DNA of 64,000 nt from Gulosibacter chungangensis (GCF_008831155.1 NZ_WBKB01000001.1:310001-374000), one strand, 5' to 3'. Positions 26,662 to 36,370 are shown, numbered from the stretch's first letter. Notes: generated by a model from the sequence alone, not told the origin. Program-made: numbers and translations.

Positions 26662-27269
26662 GCGGCCTGCTCTTCGAGGACCGTATTAATCATTTCCGTG
26701 AGTACCGAAGGGTCCGCGATGCCGCGGATCACCGCAGCCACCGAACCGTTCTGGTCGATCACGAGGGTCGAGGGGATCGCCTGCGGCGGCACGTTGTCGG
26801 AGAACGCGAGGCGGACGGATGCGCTGTCCACGTCAAGAATCGACGGATAGGTGATGCCGAACTCGGCGTTGAAGGACTCGGCTGTCGGTGCCTGGTCGTA
26901 GACGTTCACGCCGAGGAAGTTGACACCCTCATCGGCGAAGTCCTGATTGACCTGCTCGAGGTCCGGAGCTTCGATGCGGCACGGCGGGCACGCCGCGTAC
27001 CAGAAGTTCATCACGACGACTTCGCCCGCATAGTCAGCGCTGGAGACGGTGTCGCCGGATTCGATTTCGCCCTCGTAGCTCACGGGTTCGGCACGCTCGG
27101 AGGGAGAGAACACTTCCCAAGAACCGTCGCCGGCGACATAGCCCTGTTCGGCGTCGGCGGCGTACTGCTCGGCAAAACTGTCGTTCGCGCAGCCTGAAAG
27201 CGCGAATGCCGCTGCGATGCTTAATGTGGCGGCAAGGCCACGGCGGTGGCGGCGAATGAGGTTGGTCAC
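26658..27269 (-). CDS. resA: TlpA/ResA-like thioredoxin lipoprotein
   Basis: A 203-residue membrane-anchored thiol-disulfide oxidoreductase: signal peptide with lipobox AFALSGC, a linker, then a thioredoxin-fold domain with the active site FWYAACPPCRIEAP and the cis-Pro loop PQAIPSTLVID. It keeps apocytochrome c cysteines reduced. The GTG start overlaps the upstream phosphatase stop as GTGA, and its own stop overlaps ccdA the same way. Confidence 0.92.
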   Translation of the reverse strand: MTNLIRRHRRGLAATLSIAAAFALSGCANDSFAEQYAADAEQGYVAGDGSWEVFSPSERAEPVSYEGEIESGDTVSSADYAGEVVVMNFWYAACPPCRIEAPDLEQVNQDFADEGVNFLGVNVYDQAPTAESFNAEFGITYPSILDVDSASVRLAFSDNVPPQAIPSTLVIDQNGSVAAVIRGIADPSVLTEMINTVLEEQAA

Positions 27270-27979
27270 ACGGCTCCCTGATCGGTCGCAGAAGCGAGTT
27301 CACTCAGCGCCGGTTCGCGGTACGCGGCCTCGGTGAAACCGGTTGCGGGGTGGTACTCGAGCGCCGTAATGCTCGAAAGCGAGCAGCGGCGCTTCGCCGG
27401 GTTATGCGGCAGCGGTTGATGGGTAACCGCCCGATGCACCATCCAGATCGGCAGCTGATGAGACACCACAATAACATCCGCACCTGGATGCGAATGCTCG
27501 CCGTCAATCCTCCCAGCGTCTGATTTTGTCGCGGTTGAAGTTGCCTCTTCCTTTGCGGCCAGCGCGTGCTCAAGAAGTGCCTCGCGCATCCGCGCCACAA
27601 TCTCGCTGAACGGCTCCCCCCAGCTCGGAACCCAGGGGCGCAAAAACAGCGGCCAGCTCGAGGGACGCTTCAAGACCGAATCCTTGCCGCGCATCCGATG
27701 CCCCTCAAAGTCATTCCACGGCTCGATCACCCGCTCGTCGATGATCATCTCCAGGCCCAGCGCATCCGCAATCGGCTGCGCCGACTCGCGCGTGCGCTGC
27801 AGCGGCGAGACCACGAGCCTCGTGGCCGGCACCTGGCGCTCGGCCAGGTCATCCGCCGCGAGCTTCGCCATGCGGTGACCCTTCTCGCTGAGACCGAAGT
27901 TCGGGAGGCGGCCGTACAGCACCCCATCGGGGTTGAACACTTCGCCGTGACGAACGAGGTGAATACGCTGGGTCATCAT
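27266..27979 (-). CDS. Histidine phosphatase family protein
   Basis: A 237-residue phosphoglycerate-mutase-like phosphatase: IHLVRHGEVFNPDGVLYGR at the N-terminus with the catalytic His, VSPLQRTRESAQ, a catalytic Glu in EPWNDFEG, and VIVVSHQLPIWMV with the second His. Genes of this type commonly head the actinobacterial resA–ccdA–resB–ccsB operon, but the substrate is not known. The ATG at 27979 lies 7 nt after TAGACT (27987-27992, minus strand), which points to a leaderless operon transcript. Confidence 0.9.
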   Translation of the reverse strand: MMTQRIHLVRHGEVFNPDGVLYGRLPNFGLSEKGHRMAKLAADDLAERQVPATRLVVSPLQRTRESAQPIADALGLEMIIDERVIEPWNDFEGHRMRGKDSVLKRPSSWPLFLRPWVPSWGEPFSEIVARMREALLEHALAAKEEATSTATKSDAGRIDGEHSHPGADVIVVSHQLPIWMVHRAVTHQPLPHNPAKRRCSLSSITALEYHPATGFTEAAYREPALSELASATDQGAV

Positions 27980-27992
27980 GCACTCAAGTCTA
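27980..27992 (-). promoter_or_regulatory. Leaderless promoter of the cytochrome c maturation operon
   Basis: TAGACT (minus strand, 27992 to 27987), 7-nt spacer, then ATG. No Shine-Dalgarno is present. The four downstream genes are all joined by 4- to 17-bp overlaps, so this could drive the whole operon. Confidence 0.55.
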
Positions 27993-28047
27993 CGTTTGCC
28001 GGGCTGAATGGGCGTCGTCGATCTCGCGAGAGGCTTGCTCCTGCGGC

Positions 28048-28062
28048 TAAGGTAGTCGGGTG
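28048..28062 (+). promoter_or_regulatory. Leaderless promoter of aspS
   Basis: TAAGGT (28048-28053) is followed by 6 nt and the GTG start at 28060. There is no ribosome site. No good -35 box is recognised. Confidence 0.5.
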
Positions 28063-29370
28063 ACTGAACGTACCCTTATTAACGCACTCGCCGCTCTCGA
28101 AAACGGCCCCGTCAAGATCCAGGGATGGGTCGACACCGTCCGTGACCAGAAGAAGGTGCAGTTCGTCGTGCTTCGCGATGAGACTGGCGCCTGCCAGCTC
28201 GTGAATCCACGCAGCGAGGGTCGCGAAGAAATCAGCGACACCATCTCCAACCTCGCGCAGGGCACGATGCTCACCATCGAGGGTGACCTCAAGATGGATG
28301 AGCGGGTCAAGCTCGGCGGCCTTGAGGTCAAGATTTCCTCGATCAAGGTCGAGTCGGAGGCCAACCCCGAGACCCCGATCGCCGACGACTCCTCGATCGA
28401 CAAGCGCCTCGACTGGCGCTTCCTCGATCTGCGCACCGAGCGCAACAACCTGATGTTCCGCGCCCAGACCACCATGACGCACGCGATGCGCAACTACTGG
28501 TACGACCGCGACTACATCGAAATCTTCACCCCGAAGTTCATGGCCACCGCCTCGGAGTCGAACGCGGAGCTGTTCAAGGTCGAGTACTTCGACGGTGTCG
28601 CCTACCTCGCGCAGTCGCCGCAGTTCTTCAAGCAGATGGCGCAGTCGGCTGGTTTCGGTAAGGCCTTCGAAATCGGCCCGGCTTTCCGTGCCGATCCCTC
28701 GTTCACCTCGCGCCACGCGACCGAATTCACCTCGGTGGATGCTGAGATTTCGTGGATTGAATCGCACGCCGACGTCATGGACATGCAGGAAGAACTCATC
28801 CGCACCGCGCTGGGCGCAGTGAAGGAGCGCTTCGGCGAGGACATCAAGCGCGTCTTCGACGTGGAGATCAACCTGCCCGAGAACCCGTTCCCGCGGGTGC
28901 CGCTGCTCGAGGCTCGCGAAATCGTCGAGTCACGCGGTCACAAGTTTGAGCGCCAGGACCTCGACATGGATCCTGAGGGCGAGCGCGAAATCGGCCGCTG
29001 GGCGCTGGAAGAACACGGCAGCGAGTTCGTGTTCCTCACCGACTACCCCGCGTCGATCCGCCCGTTCTATCACATGCGTCACGAGAACGACGCGTCGCTC
29101 ACGAAGTCCTACGACCTCGTCTGGAACGGTGTCGAGATCTCCACCGGTGCCCAGCGTGAGCACCGCATCGAGCAACTCACCGCGCAGATCGCTGACAAGG
29201 GAATGGATGCGAAGGCGCTCGACTTCTACCTCGACTTCTTCCGCTACGGCGCTCCCCCGCACGGCGGCTTCGGCATGGGCCTGTCGCGCATGTTGATGCT
29301 GATGCTGCACCAGCCGAACCTGCGCGAGGTCACCTACCTGTTCCGCGGCCCCAACCGCCTGCAGCCGTAG
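28060..29370 (+). CDS. aspS: Aspartate--tRNA(Asp/Asn) ligase, archaeal/eukaryal type
   Basis: A 436-residue class II aminoacyl-tRNA synthetase. The OB-fold anticodon domain begins VKIQGWVDTVRDQKKVQFVV; the catalytic core shows FTPKFMATASESNAELF, YLAQSPQFFKQM, FEIGPAFRADPSFTSRHATEF (motif 2) and GGFGMGLSRMLMLML (motif 3). At 436 residues, and lacking the bacterial GAD insertion (bacterial AspRS is about 590 residues), it is the AspS2 type found in archaea and some actinobacteria. Such enzymes can be non-discriminating and also charge tRNA-Asn for Gln/Asp amidotransferase. That cannot be settled here. GTG start, leaderless. Confidence 0.93.
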   Translation: MTERTLINALAALENGPVKIQGWVDTVRDQKKVQFVVLRDETGACQLVNPRSEGREEISDTISNLAQGTMLTIEGDLKMDERVKLGGLEVKISSIKVESEANPETPIADDSSIDKRLDWRFLDLRTERNNLMFRAQTTMTHAMRNYWYDRDYIEIFTPKFMATASESNAELFKVEYFDGVAYLAQSPQFFKQMAQSAGFGKAFEIGPAFRADPSFTSRHATEFTSVDAEISWIESHADVMDMQEELIRTALGAVKERFGEDIKRVFDVEINLPENPFPRVPLLEAREIVESRGHKFERQDLDMDPEGEREIGRWALEEHGSEFVFLTDYPASIRPFYHMRHENDASLTKSYDLVWNGVEISTGAQREHRIEQLTAQIADKGMDAKALDFYLDFFRYGAPPHGGFGMGLSRMLMLMLHQPNLREVTYLFRGPNRLQP

Positions 29371-29385
29371 GGCAGCCCACTTCAC

Positions 29386-29453
29386 CGAGCCGTGGTGGTT
29401 GCGCTGAGCCGGGGTGTTTAACCACCCTGTCTCAGAGCAACCACCACGGCTCG
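29386..29453 (+). terminator. Large hairpin downstream of aspS
   Basis: Perfect 17-bp arms (29386-29402 and 29437-29453), extended inside by CTGAG/CTCAG, about 16 bp after the aspS stop. There is no T-run, so it may be a Rho-assisted terminator or an RNA-stabilising element. The right arm runs into the 21-bp tandem repeats. Confidence 0.6.
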
Positions 29454-29597
29454 CTGCCTTACGACCCCGACTCGCTGTGTTGCGACCCCGGTTCGGTGCC
29501 TTACGACCACGGCTCGCTGCGTTAAAGCCCCGGCTCGGCGCGTTACGGACCCCGGCTCGCTGCGTTGAGGACCCGGTTCGCTGCGTTATGGACCCGG
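29450..29597. repeat. Seven tandem 21-bp repeats
   Basis: Seven units of 21 bp (the fifth is 22 bp), consensus CTCGCTGCGTTACGACCCCGG, each differing at a few positions: starts at 29450, 29471, 29492, 29513, 29534, 29556 and 29577. The array fills the gap between aspS and the DUF1345 gene. Read on the plus strand it encodes a heptad-like LRPRLAA pattern, but no credible gene. Confidence 0.92.
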
Positions 29598-29620
29598 CGC
29601 GGGAGCCCCGTGGTCGAGTA

Positions 29621-30566
<946 letters not shown>

Positions 30567-30580
30567 GAAGCAGGCAGCCG

Positions 30581-30661
30581 GTGCCCCTCGATACGCTCCG
30601 CTACTCGGGGAGCGTGAGGGGACGCTACTCGCGGAGCGGGATGGGCGGAGCGGGATGGGCA
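30581..30661. repeat. REP-like element at the end of the amino-acid permease gene
   Basis: CCCCTCGATACGCTCCG followed by CTACTCGGGGAGCG, then degenerate GCTACTCGCGGAGCG and GGCGGAGCGGGATG duplications. It ends 2 bp before the permease stop codon. Same family as 21481 and 22964. Confidence 0.8.
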
Positions 30662-30662
30662 G

Positions 30663-32057
30663 CTACTTGCTGATTCGCGACCGGCGTCGCTGCGCGATCC
30701 AGAGGCCGACCGCGATTGCGACGGTAAGGCCGACCGTGGCGAGCAGCTGCTCGCGCGGGCCGGGTGTCAAGAGCGCCAGCACAAACACAGCACCAAGCAA
30801 CACCGCCGCACTGAGCGTCAGGATCGCGGGCCGCAGCTCGAGCTGACCCGACGCATCCCGCGCGCCTCGGCCGCGCACCCGCAGCATGTAATACGAGGCG
30901 AGCACCGACAACCAGACCATCAGCACCGTGGAGCCGACGAGGTTGAGCAGGATCGGGAGCACCGCATCCGCCGCGATGAAGTTGAAGACCACGGTGATGA
31001 AACCGACCGCGACCGACGCGAGCACAGCCCAGCGAGGTACGCCGTTCCCCGAGAGCCGCAGCAGCTGCTTCGGGGCGAAGCCGCGCTCGGCAAGCGAGAA
31101 GGCCATGCGGGAAGAACCGTAGAGGTTCGCGTTGAGAGCCGAGAGCAGCGCAATCACAATGAGGATCGACATCAGCACATCCGCACCCGGGATGCGCAGG
31201 TGCTGCAGCACGCTCACGAAGGGGCCATCGGCCACACCTTCCGCGTTCCACGGCAGGATCGAGATGATCACGAACACCGAACCGATGTAGAACACGAGGA
31301 TGCGCCACATCACCGAGCGCACGGCCTTGCGGATGTTCTTGGCCGGGTTCTCGCTCTCGGCGGCTGCGATCGCGACGACCTCGGTGCCGCCAAAGGAGAA
31401 AATCACGATCAGTAGGGCTGCCGAGATACCGGTCAGTCCGCCGGGGAGGAAGCCGTCGTTCTCAGTCCAGTTCGCAAGGCCCGGGGACTGGATGTCCGGG
31501 AACCAGCCGACGAGGAACGCGAACCCAACGCCGAGGAAGATGATGATCGCCGCGACCTTGATGATCGCGAACCAGTATTCGAAGCGGCCGTAGTTGCGCA
31601 CGCCGAAGAGGTTCACCGCGGTGAGCACGACGAGGAAGCCGAGCGCCCAGACGCCCTGGTGTACCTGCGGGATCCACGACCAGGCGATGGCGGCAGCCGC
31701 GGTAGCTTCGGCTGCGATCACGACGACCAGTTGGAACCAATAGAGCACGCCGACAGTGCCGCCGGTGACCGGGCCGAACGCCTTCGCAGCGAAGACCGAG
31801 AACGCACCGGACTGCGGGTCCTCCGCGACGAGTTCGCCGAGCATCCACATCAGGAAGATGACGATGATGCCGGCGACGATGAACGAAATCAGCACCGCCG
31901 GACCAGCAACCGCGATGGCTTCGCCGGAGCCGACGAATAGGCCCGCGCCGATTGCGCCGCCGAGGCCGATCATTGAGAGCTGTCGGCCAGTAAGTGAGCG
32001 CTTGAGGCCCTCGGCTTGGGTGATTTCAGTTACTTGTTGCTGCGATGTTTGTGTCAT
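30663..32057 (-). CDS. APC-family amino acid permease
   Basis: A 464-residue permease with about 12 helices. The first helix motif is SMIGLGGAIGAGLFVGSGEAI; FSFGGTEVVAIAAAES and ENPAKNIRKAVRSV are the conserved loops of the GABA/aromatic/Asn-permease branch of the AAT family, followed by SALNANLYGSSRMAFSLAERGFAP. It takes up an amino acid or GABA with protons; the substrate is not decidable by eye. No metabolic partner is adjacent, but a semialdehyde dehydrogenase lies 11 kb away. Confidence 0.88.
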   Translation of the reverse strand: MTQTSQQQVTEITQAEGLKRSLTGRQLSMIGLGGAIGAGLFVGSGEAIAVAGPAVLISFIVAGIIVIFLMWMLGELVAEDPQSGAFSVFAAKAFGPVTGGTVGVLYWFQLVVVIAAEATAAAAIAWSWIPQVHQGVWALGFLVVLTAVNLFGVRNYGRFEYWFAIIKVAAIIIFLGVGFAFLVGWFPDIQSPGLANWTENDGFLPGGLTGISAALLIVIFSFGGTEVVAIAAAESENPAKNIRKAVRSVMWRILVFYIGSVFVIISILPWNAEGVADGPFVSVLQHLRIPGADVLMSILIVIALLSALNANLYGSSRMAFSLAERGFAPKQLLRLSGNGVPRWAVLASVAVGFITVVFNFIAADAVLPILLNLVGSTVLMVWLSVLASYYMLRVRGRGARDASGQLELRPAILTLSAAVLLGAVFVLALLTPGPREQLLATVGLTVAIAVGLWIAQRRRSRISK

Positions 32058-32177
32058 CGCGCTCCTTCCAGAGCGGGTTTTGCCCGCGTAATTGGCACCC
32101 TATGAGGGTACTCCGCGCTTCATTGCGCAGCGAAGGTGCCAAATGAGTGACTATCAGAGTCGGTGAAGACTCGAGGT

Positions 32178-32257
32178 TTTTACGTTTCCATGCAGAATTT
32201 GAGGGCCGGACCGCTAATAAGGACCTCGAGGCCTCGGAAATGCATGGAACGGTAAAA
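32178..32257. repeat. Imperfect long inverted repeat upstream of the permease gene
   Basis: Left arm 32178-32194 (ending TTCCATGCA) and right arm 32241-32257 (starting TGCATGGAA) pair over 9 bp, then after two mismatches over 6 more (TTTTAC / GTAAAA). It lies in the 276-bp gap between the permease start and the end of the bkd operon; no ORF is inside. Confidence 0.6.
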
Positions 32258-32289
32258 GCAGCGCGATCGGTGCCGCGCTCTGCGCCGCA

Positions 32290-32322
32290 TTTCGGCCCCG
32301 GGGACTCAGCCCGGGGCCGAAA
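32290..32322 (-). terminator. Terminator hairpin at the end of the bkd operon
   Basis: Perfect 13-bp stem TTTCGGCCCCGGG / CCCGGGGCCGAAA (32290-32302, 32310-32322) with a 7-nt loop, 12 bp beyond the E2 stop. It has AAA/TTT at its base but no long T-run. Confidence 0.75.
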
Positions 32323-32333
32323 CTGCACAGCAA

Positions 32334-33920
32334 TTAGAGGTCGGCGAAGAGCAGTGCCGGTTTCTCCATGCGATCGGTGACGTAGGTCAGGAATGCGCTG
32401 GCCGCATCGCCATCGCAAACCCGGTGGTCGAACACGAAGCTGACCGTCATCACGGTGCGCACTGCGAGTTCACCATCGACCACCCACGGGCGTTCCTTCA
32501 GCCGACCGATCCCCAGCATCGCCGCCTGCGGCAGGTTGATGATCGGGCTCGAGCCATCGACGCCGAAGGCACCGTAGTTATTTAGCGTGAAGGTGCCGCC
32601 CTGCAGCTGGCTCGGCGAGTATTTGCCGCGCGGCGCTTCCGCCACGAGTTCACCGATACCGTCACGCAGCTGCCGCAGATTCATTTCGCTCGCGCCGTGC
32701 ACCACCGGCACGGACAGGCCGCGCGGGGTCTGCGCCGCGATCCCGAGATTCACGCGCCCGTATTCGACAATCTCATTTGTCGCCGCGTCAAAGGATGCGT
32801 TCAGTCGCGGATGCTGCTGCAGCCCCGCCACCACGATCCGCGCGATGAGCGTGGTGAGGCTAAACCGCTCGCCGGTGCTCGCCTGCAGTTGAGCGCGCAG
32901 GTCGAGCAGCGGCGTCACATCGACATCGAGCCAGATGGTCGCCTTCGGCACCTGCGCGTGCGACTGCGCCATATGCTCGGCGACGATTCCACGCATTCCT
33001 TCGACGGGGATACGCCGGTCGGCAGCAGCTTGGTCGGTGGCAGTCTCGCTGGCGGTCGCTTGGCCGCTTGTCGGGCCAACGCCCAAGTCGGCTCCTTGGC
33101 CAGCCGGATGCACGGCTCGGCTCGATGGTTCGGCGGCGGTTTGTGTTCCGGGGGCATTGGCACCCCCGGCGGCCGCACCCGAGCCGGTCGCCCCAGGTTT
33201 CGCGGTCCGCGTGCTGCCAATCTGTGTGACCGGCGCAACGATAGAGCCGGACTGCGTTGCGAGTGCACGAGTGCCCTGTAGCGTCGCCGCAGCTTGCTGC
33301 ACATCGGCGCGCAAAACGAGTCCGCCGGGACCACTCCCCCGCAGGTGTCGGGCGTCAAAGCCTGCCGCCTGCGCTTCACGGCGCACGAGCGGCGACATCA
33401 CCGGTGAGTTGCGGCGCTCATCGATGAGCGCCACGCTCGCGGCGACTGGGGTTTGCAGGCCTGCATCGCGAATTTCAGTGCGAGTCTCGGCAGCATGTTG
33501 TTTGCGGCGCTGTTTGAAACGGCCTCCCTCGGGGCGACGCAGGCGAGCAGTCGATTCTTGGGTGCCGTAGCCGATCAGCACGGCACCGGATGCTCCGGCG
33601 GGGGCTTCGACAGGCTCAGCCGATGAGGTAGCGGGCTCAGCCGACGAAGTGACAGCCTCAGCAGGCACCTCAGCACCAACCGGCGCAACCCCCAGTAGCA
33701 CTTGCCCTGCATGCAGCACTTCCCCTTCGGAAGCGCCGAGCGAGACCACGCGCCCCGCGTACGGGGTCGGGAGCTCCACGACCGACTTCGCCGATTCCAC
33801 CTCAACCACGAGCTGGTCGATCGCGACCTCGTCGCCGACGGCAACCTTCCACTCGACGATGGTGGCCTCCACGAGGCCTTCCCCGAGGTCGGGCAGGATG
33901 AACTCTTGTACCTCGGCCAT
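32334..33920 (-). CDS. bkdC: Branched-chain 2-oxoacid dehydrogenase E2 (dihydrolipoamide acyltransferase)
   Basis: A 528-residue E2: one N-terminal lipoyl domain with the lipoylated Lys in VEVESAKSVVELPTPYAG, a Pro/Ala/Ser/Glu-rich linker, a peripheral-subunit-binding domain (SPLVRREAQAAGFDARHLRGS), a long Ala/Gly/Thr linker (about residues 225-300), and the catalytic domain ending FVFDHRVCDGDAASAFL with the HxxxD active site. The ATG at 33918-33920 overlaps the E1-beta stop by one base and has a GGGAGTGG site. It transfers the acyl group to CoA. The E3 gene is not in the window. Confidence 0.92.
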   Translation of the reverse strand: MAEVQEFILPDLGEGLVEATIVEWKVAVGDEVAIDQLVVEVESAKSVVELPTPYAGRVVSLGASEGEVLHAGQVLLGVAPVGAEVPAEAVTSSAEPATSSAEPVEAPAGASGAVLIGYGTQESTARLRRPEGGRFKQRRKQHAAETRTEIRDAGLQTPVAASVALIDERRNSPVMSPLVRREAQAAGFDARHLRGSGPGGLVLRADVQQAAATLQGTRALATQSGSIVAPVTQIGSTRTAKPGATGSGAAAGGANAPGTQTAAEPSSRAVHPAGQGADLGVGPTSGQATASETATDQAAADRRIPVEGMRGIVAEHMAQSHAQVPKATIWLDVDVTPLLDLRAQLQASTGERFSLTTLIARIVVAGLQQHPRLNASFDAATNEIVEYGRVNLGIAAQTPRGLSVPVVHGASEMNLRQLRDGIGELVAEAPRGKYSPSQLQGGTFTLNNYGAFGVDGSSPIINLPQAAMLGIGRLKERPWVVDGELAVRTVMTVSFVFDHRVCDGDAASAFLTYVTDRMEKPALLFADL

Positions 33921-35002
33921 CACCACTCCCATCGATCCATCGCCGCGAGCACACGCTCGGCGGTCGGCAAGAAATACTCTTCGAGCTTCGGTGCCGGATA
34001 GGGCACATCGAAGCCGGTCACGCGTAGAATCGGCGCATCCAGGTAGTAGAAGTTCCGCTCGGTCACCCGCGCGGCGACCTCGGCGCCGTAGCCACCGAAC
34101 TGCTGCGCCTCGTGAATCACGGCCGCACGCGAAGTCTTCCGCACCGATTCCGACACCGTCTCATCGTCAAAGGGCGAGAGTGTGCGCAGGTCAATCACCT
34201 CGAGCGAGAGCTCTTCTTCGGCACCGAGCTGAGCAGCTTCAAGCGCGACATCCACGGTCGGGCCATAGGCGAGCAGCGTCGCGTCGGTCCCTTCGACCAG
34301 CACGCGGGCCCGGTTCATCGGAGCCGCAGCTTCCGCACGATCCACCTCGCACTTGGCCCAGTAGCGACGCTTGGGTTCAAACACGATCACCGGGTCATCC
34401 GAATCGATCGCCCCGCGCATCAGGTGGTACGCATCCTGTGCGTTCGAGGGCGTAACCACCGTGAGCCCCGGAGTGTGCGCCCAGTACGCTTCCGAAGAGT
34501 CGGAGTGGTGCTCGACCCCGCCGATCCCACCGCCATACGGAATCCGGATCACCAGCGGCAGCTCCACGCGCCCCCGCGTACGGTTACGCATCTTCGCGAG
34601 GTGCGAAAACACCTGCTCCAGCGCCGGATAGCTGAACGCGTCAAACTGCATCTCAACGACCGGTCGCATCCCCGACATCGCCATGCCGATCGCGGTGCCG
34701 ACGATGCCCGACTCGGCGAGCGGCGCGTCCCACACCCGGTCTGCCCCGAACTCGGCCGAAAGCTTGTCGGTGACGCGGAATACGCCGCCGAGCGGGCCAA
34801 CATCCTCACCAAATACGACCACGCGCGGGTCTGCCGCGAGCGCATCGCGCAGCGCGGCGTTCAGCGCACCGGCAATCGACATGGTCTCGACGCCGGAGGC
34901 CTGCCCTGGTTCGCCGACAGGATTGGTTGCACCGGTCGCGGCGCCCGGCTGCTTCGGCCGTTCCTCACGCGAGGGCTGGGTCGGCATTGTGAGCGAAGTC
35001 AT
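33920..35002 (-). CDS. bkdB: Branched-chain 2-oxoacid dehydrogenase E1 beta subunit
   Basis: A 360-residue transketolase-type beta subunit. After a ~40-residue low-complexity extension it shows MSIAGALNAALRDALAADP, VVVFGEDVGPLGGVFRVT, APLAESGIVGTAIGMAMSG, IPYGGGIGGVEHHSDSSEAYWAH and LRTLSPFDDETV. It pairs with the alpha subunit to decarboxylate branched 2-oxoacids. Its start overlaps the alpha gene's end by 4 bp (34999-35002). The products feed branched-chain catabolism and iso/anteiso fatty-acid primers. Confidence 0.93.
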   Translation of the reverse strand: MTSLTMPTQPSREERPKQPGAATGATNPVGEPGQASGVETMSIAGALNAALRDALAADPRVVVFGEDVGPLGGVFRVTDKLSAEFGADRVWDAPLAESGIVGTAIGMAMSGMRPVVEMQFDAFSYPALEQVFSHLAKMRNRTRGRVELPLVIRIPYGGGIGGVEHHSDSSEAYWAHTPGLTVVTPSNAQDAYHLMRGAIDSDDPVIVFEPKRRYWAKCEVDRAEAAAPMNRARVLVEGTDATLLAYGPTVDVALEAAQLGAEEELSLEVIDLRTLSPFDDETVSESVRKTSRAAVIHEAQQFGGYGAEVAARVTERNFYYLDAPILRVTGFDVPYPAPKLEEYFLPTAERVLAAMDRWEW

Positions 35003-36252
35003 GAGGTGGCTCCTTGGGTCTCGGCAGCGGATGCAGCGGTTGCGGATGCGGCGGTAGCGCCAACGGGTTCGCGGGCGGCGAGCTCTTCGGCGAGCATGGC
35101 CCGCTGTTCCTCGAGGGATGCGCGCGGGGTTGCGTAGACGTGATCGAAGATTTCGAGCGGATCGATTTCGACCGTTTCGTTCATCGCCGCGCGGGTCTTG
35201 GCGGCGTTGTCCTCGGCCTCGGCGCTGATCTCGGCTTCGAGTTCCGCGGTCAGCAGGTCATTGGCGCGTAGGTAGTTTGCGAGCCGCTCGATCGGGTCGA
35301 AGGCCTTCCAGGATTCGGCTTCTTCGGACGTGCGATAGCGGGTGGGGTCATCCGAGTTGGTGTGCGATTCGAGGCGATAGGTGCGCGCTTCGATCACGGT
35401 CGGGCCCTCGCCTGCACGGGCACGAGCGATCGCATCCTTCGTCACTGCGATCACCGCGGCAATGTCGTTGCCGTCCACCCAGACCCCGCGCATCCCGAGC
35501 CCGGCGGCGCGGTCGGCGATCGACCGCGAGCGCATCTGCTCGTTTACCGGCGTGGAGATCGCATACTGGTTGTTCTGCACGAAGAAGACCGTCGCGGTGT
35601 TCCAGGTCGCGGCGAAGTTCATCGCCTCGTGGGTGTCGCCCTCGCTGGATGCGCCATCGCCCAGGTAGGTGAGGGTGACGGTGTTGCGCCCCTGCAGTTT
35701 TTCGGCGTGCGCGAAGCCAACCGCGTGCAGGGCCTGTGTGGCGAGCGGGGTGGACTGCGGGCTGATCCGGAACTCATACGGATCGAAGGAGCTGTGCCAG
35801 TCGCCGCGGAAGAAGCTCAGCAGATTGCGCGGCGGTACCCCGCGGGTCAGTAGCGCCGAGGAGTCCCGGTAGGTCGGGAACATCCAGTCGTGCGATTCGA
35901 GTGACAGCACGCTGCCGACCTCACCCGCCTCCTGCCCGTAGGCAGAGGGATAGGTGGCGAGGCGACCCTGGCGGGTTAGCGCAGTCACCTGCGCTTCCCA
36001 ACGGCGGGCGATCACCATGCCGCGGTATGCGTTCTGCAGGGTCTCGGCATCCGGCATCGGGTAGCCGGTGGCGTTTTCGACCTCGTTGCCGTGCTCGTCA
36101 ATCAGCTGCACCGGGCTTGCGCCGGGCAGCAGATCAAGCAGCTTCTCGTACTGGGAACCTGGGGTATTGAGCGTGGGGCTGCGGCGGTCGCTTCCGGGTT
36201 GGATGCTGTCCTGTGCGCGGGCCCGTGTCGGCTCGACTTCGTTGTCTCGCAT
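34999..36252 (-). CDS. bkdA: Branched-chain 2-oxoacid dehydrogenase E1 alpha subunit
   Basis: A 417-residue alpha subunit with the thiamine-diphosphate site LTYLGDGASSEGDTHEAMNF...FFVQNNQYAIS and the phosphorylation-loop-like RTYRLESHTNSDDPTRYRT. The N-terminus has a ~30-residue polar extension, and the C-terminus an Ala/Thr-rich tail. It is first in the bkdA-B-C operon. An Lrp-type regulator lies 150 bp upstream on the same strand, a common arrangement for bkd genes. A CATCCT hexamer 6 nt before the ATG could be a -10 box of a leaderless start; there is no ribosome site. Confidence 0.93.
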   Translation of the reverse strand: MRDNEVEPTRARAQDSIQPGSDRRSPTLNTPGSQYEKLLDLLPGASPVQLIDEHGNEVENATGYPMPDAETLQNAYRGMVIARRWEAQVTALTRQGRLATYPSAYGQEAGEVGSVLSLESHDWMFPTYRDSSALLTRGVPPRNLLSFFRGDWHSSFDPYEFRISPQSTPLATQALHAVGFAHAEKLQGRNTVTLTYLGDGASSEGDTHEAMNFAATWNTATVFFVQNNQYAISTPVNEQMRSRSIADRAAGLGMRGVWVDGNDIAAVIAVTKDAIARARAGEGPTVIEARTYRLESHTNSDDPTRYRTSEEAESWKAFDPIERLANYLRANDLLTAELEAEISAEAEDNAAKTRAAMNETVEIDPLEIFDHVYATPRASLEEQRAMLAEELAAREPVGATAASATAASAAETQGATS

Positions 36253-36304
36253 GTACCCAGGATGCGCCGGTCAGGCTGGGATTAGATACCCGGTTTGGCA
36301 ACTC

Positions 36305-36370
36305 CCGACAGCCGGTCATTCTGTCGGCCTGGGTGCGCCATTTGTCCGGGGCCCTCCAGCGTTAAGGGCC
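36305..36370. terminator. Two small hairpins between the Lrp regulator and bkdA
   Basis: CCGACAG/CTGTCGG (36305-36311, 36321-36327) and GGCCCT/AGGGCC (36350-36355, 36365-36370). Either may end the Lrp transcript; neither has a T-run. Confidence 0.35.

Noticed and set aside
29450-29597. Possible CRISPR array
   Set aside because: The units are contiguous 21-bp repeats without spacers, and there are no cas genes in the window.
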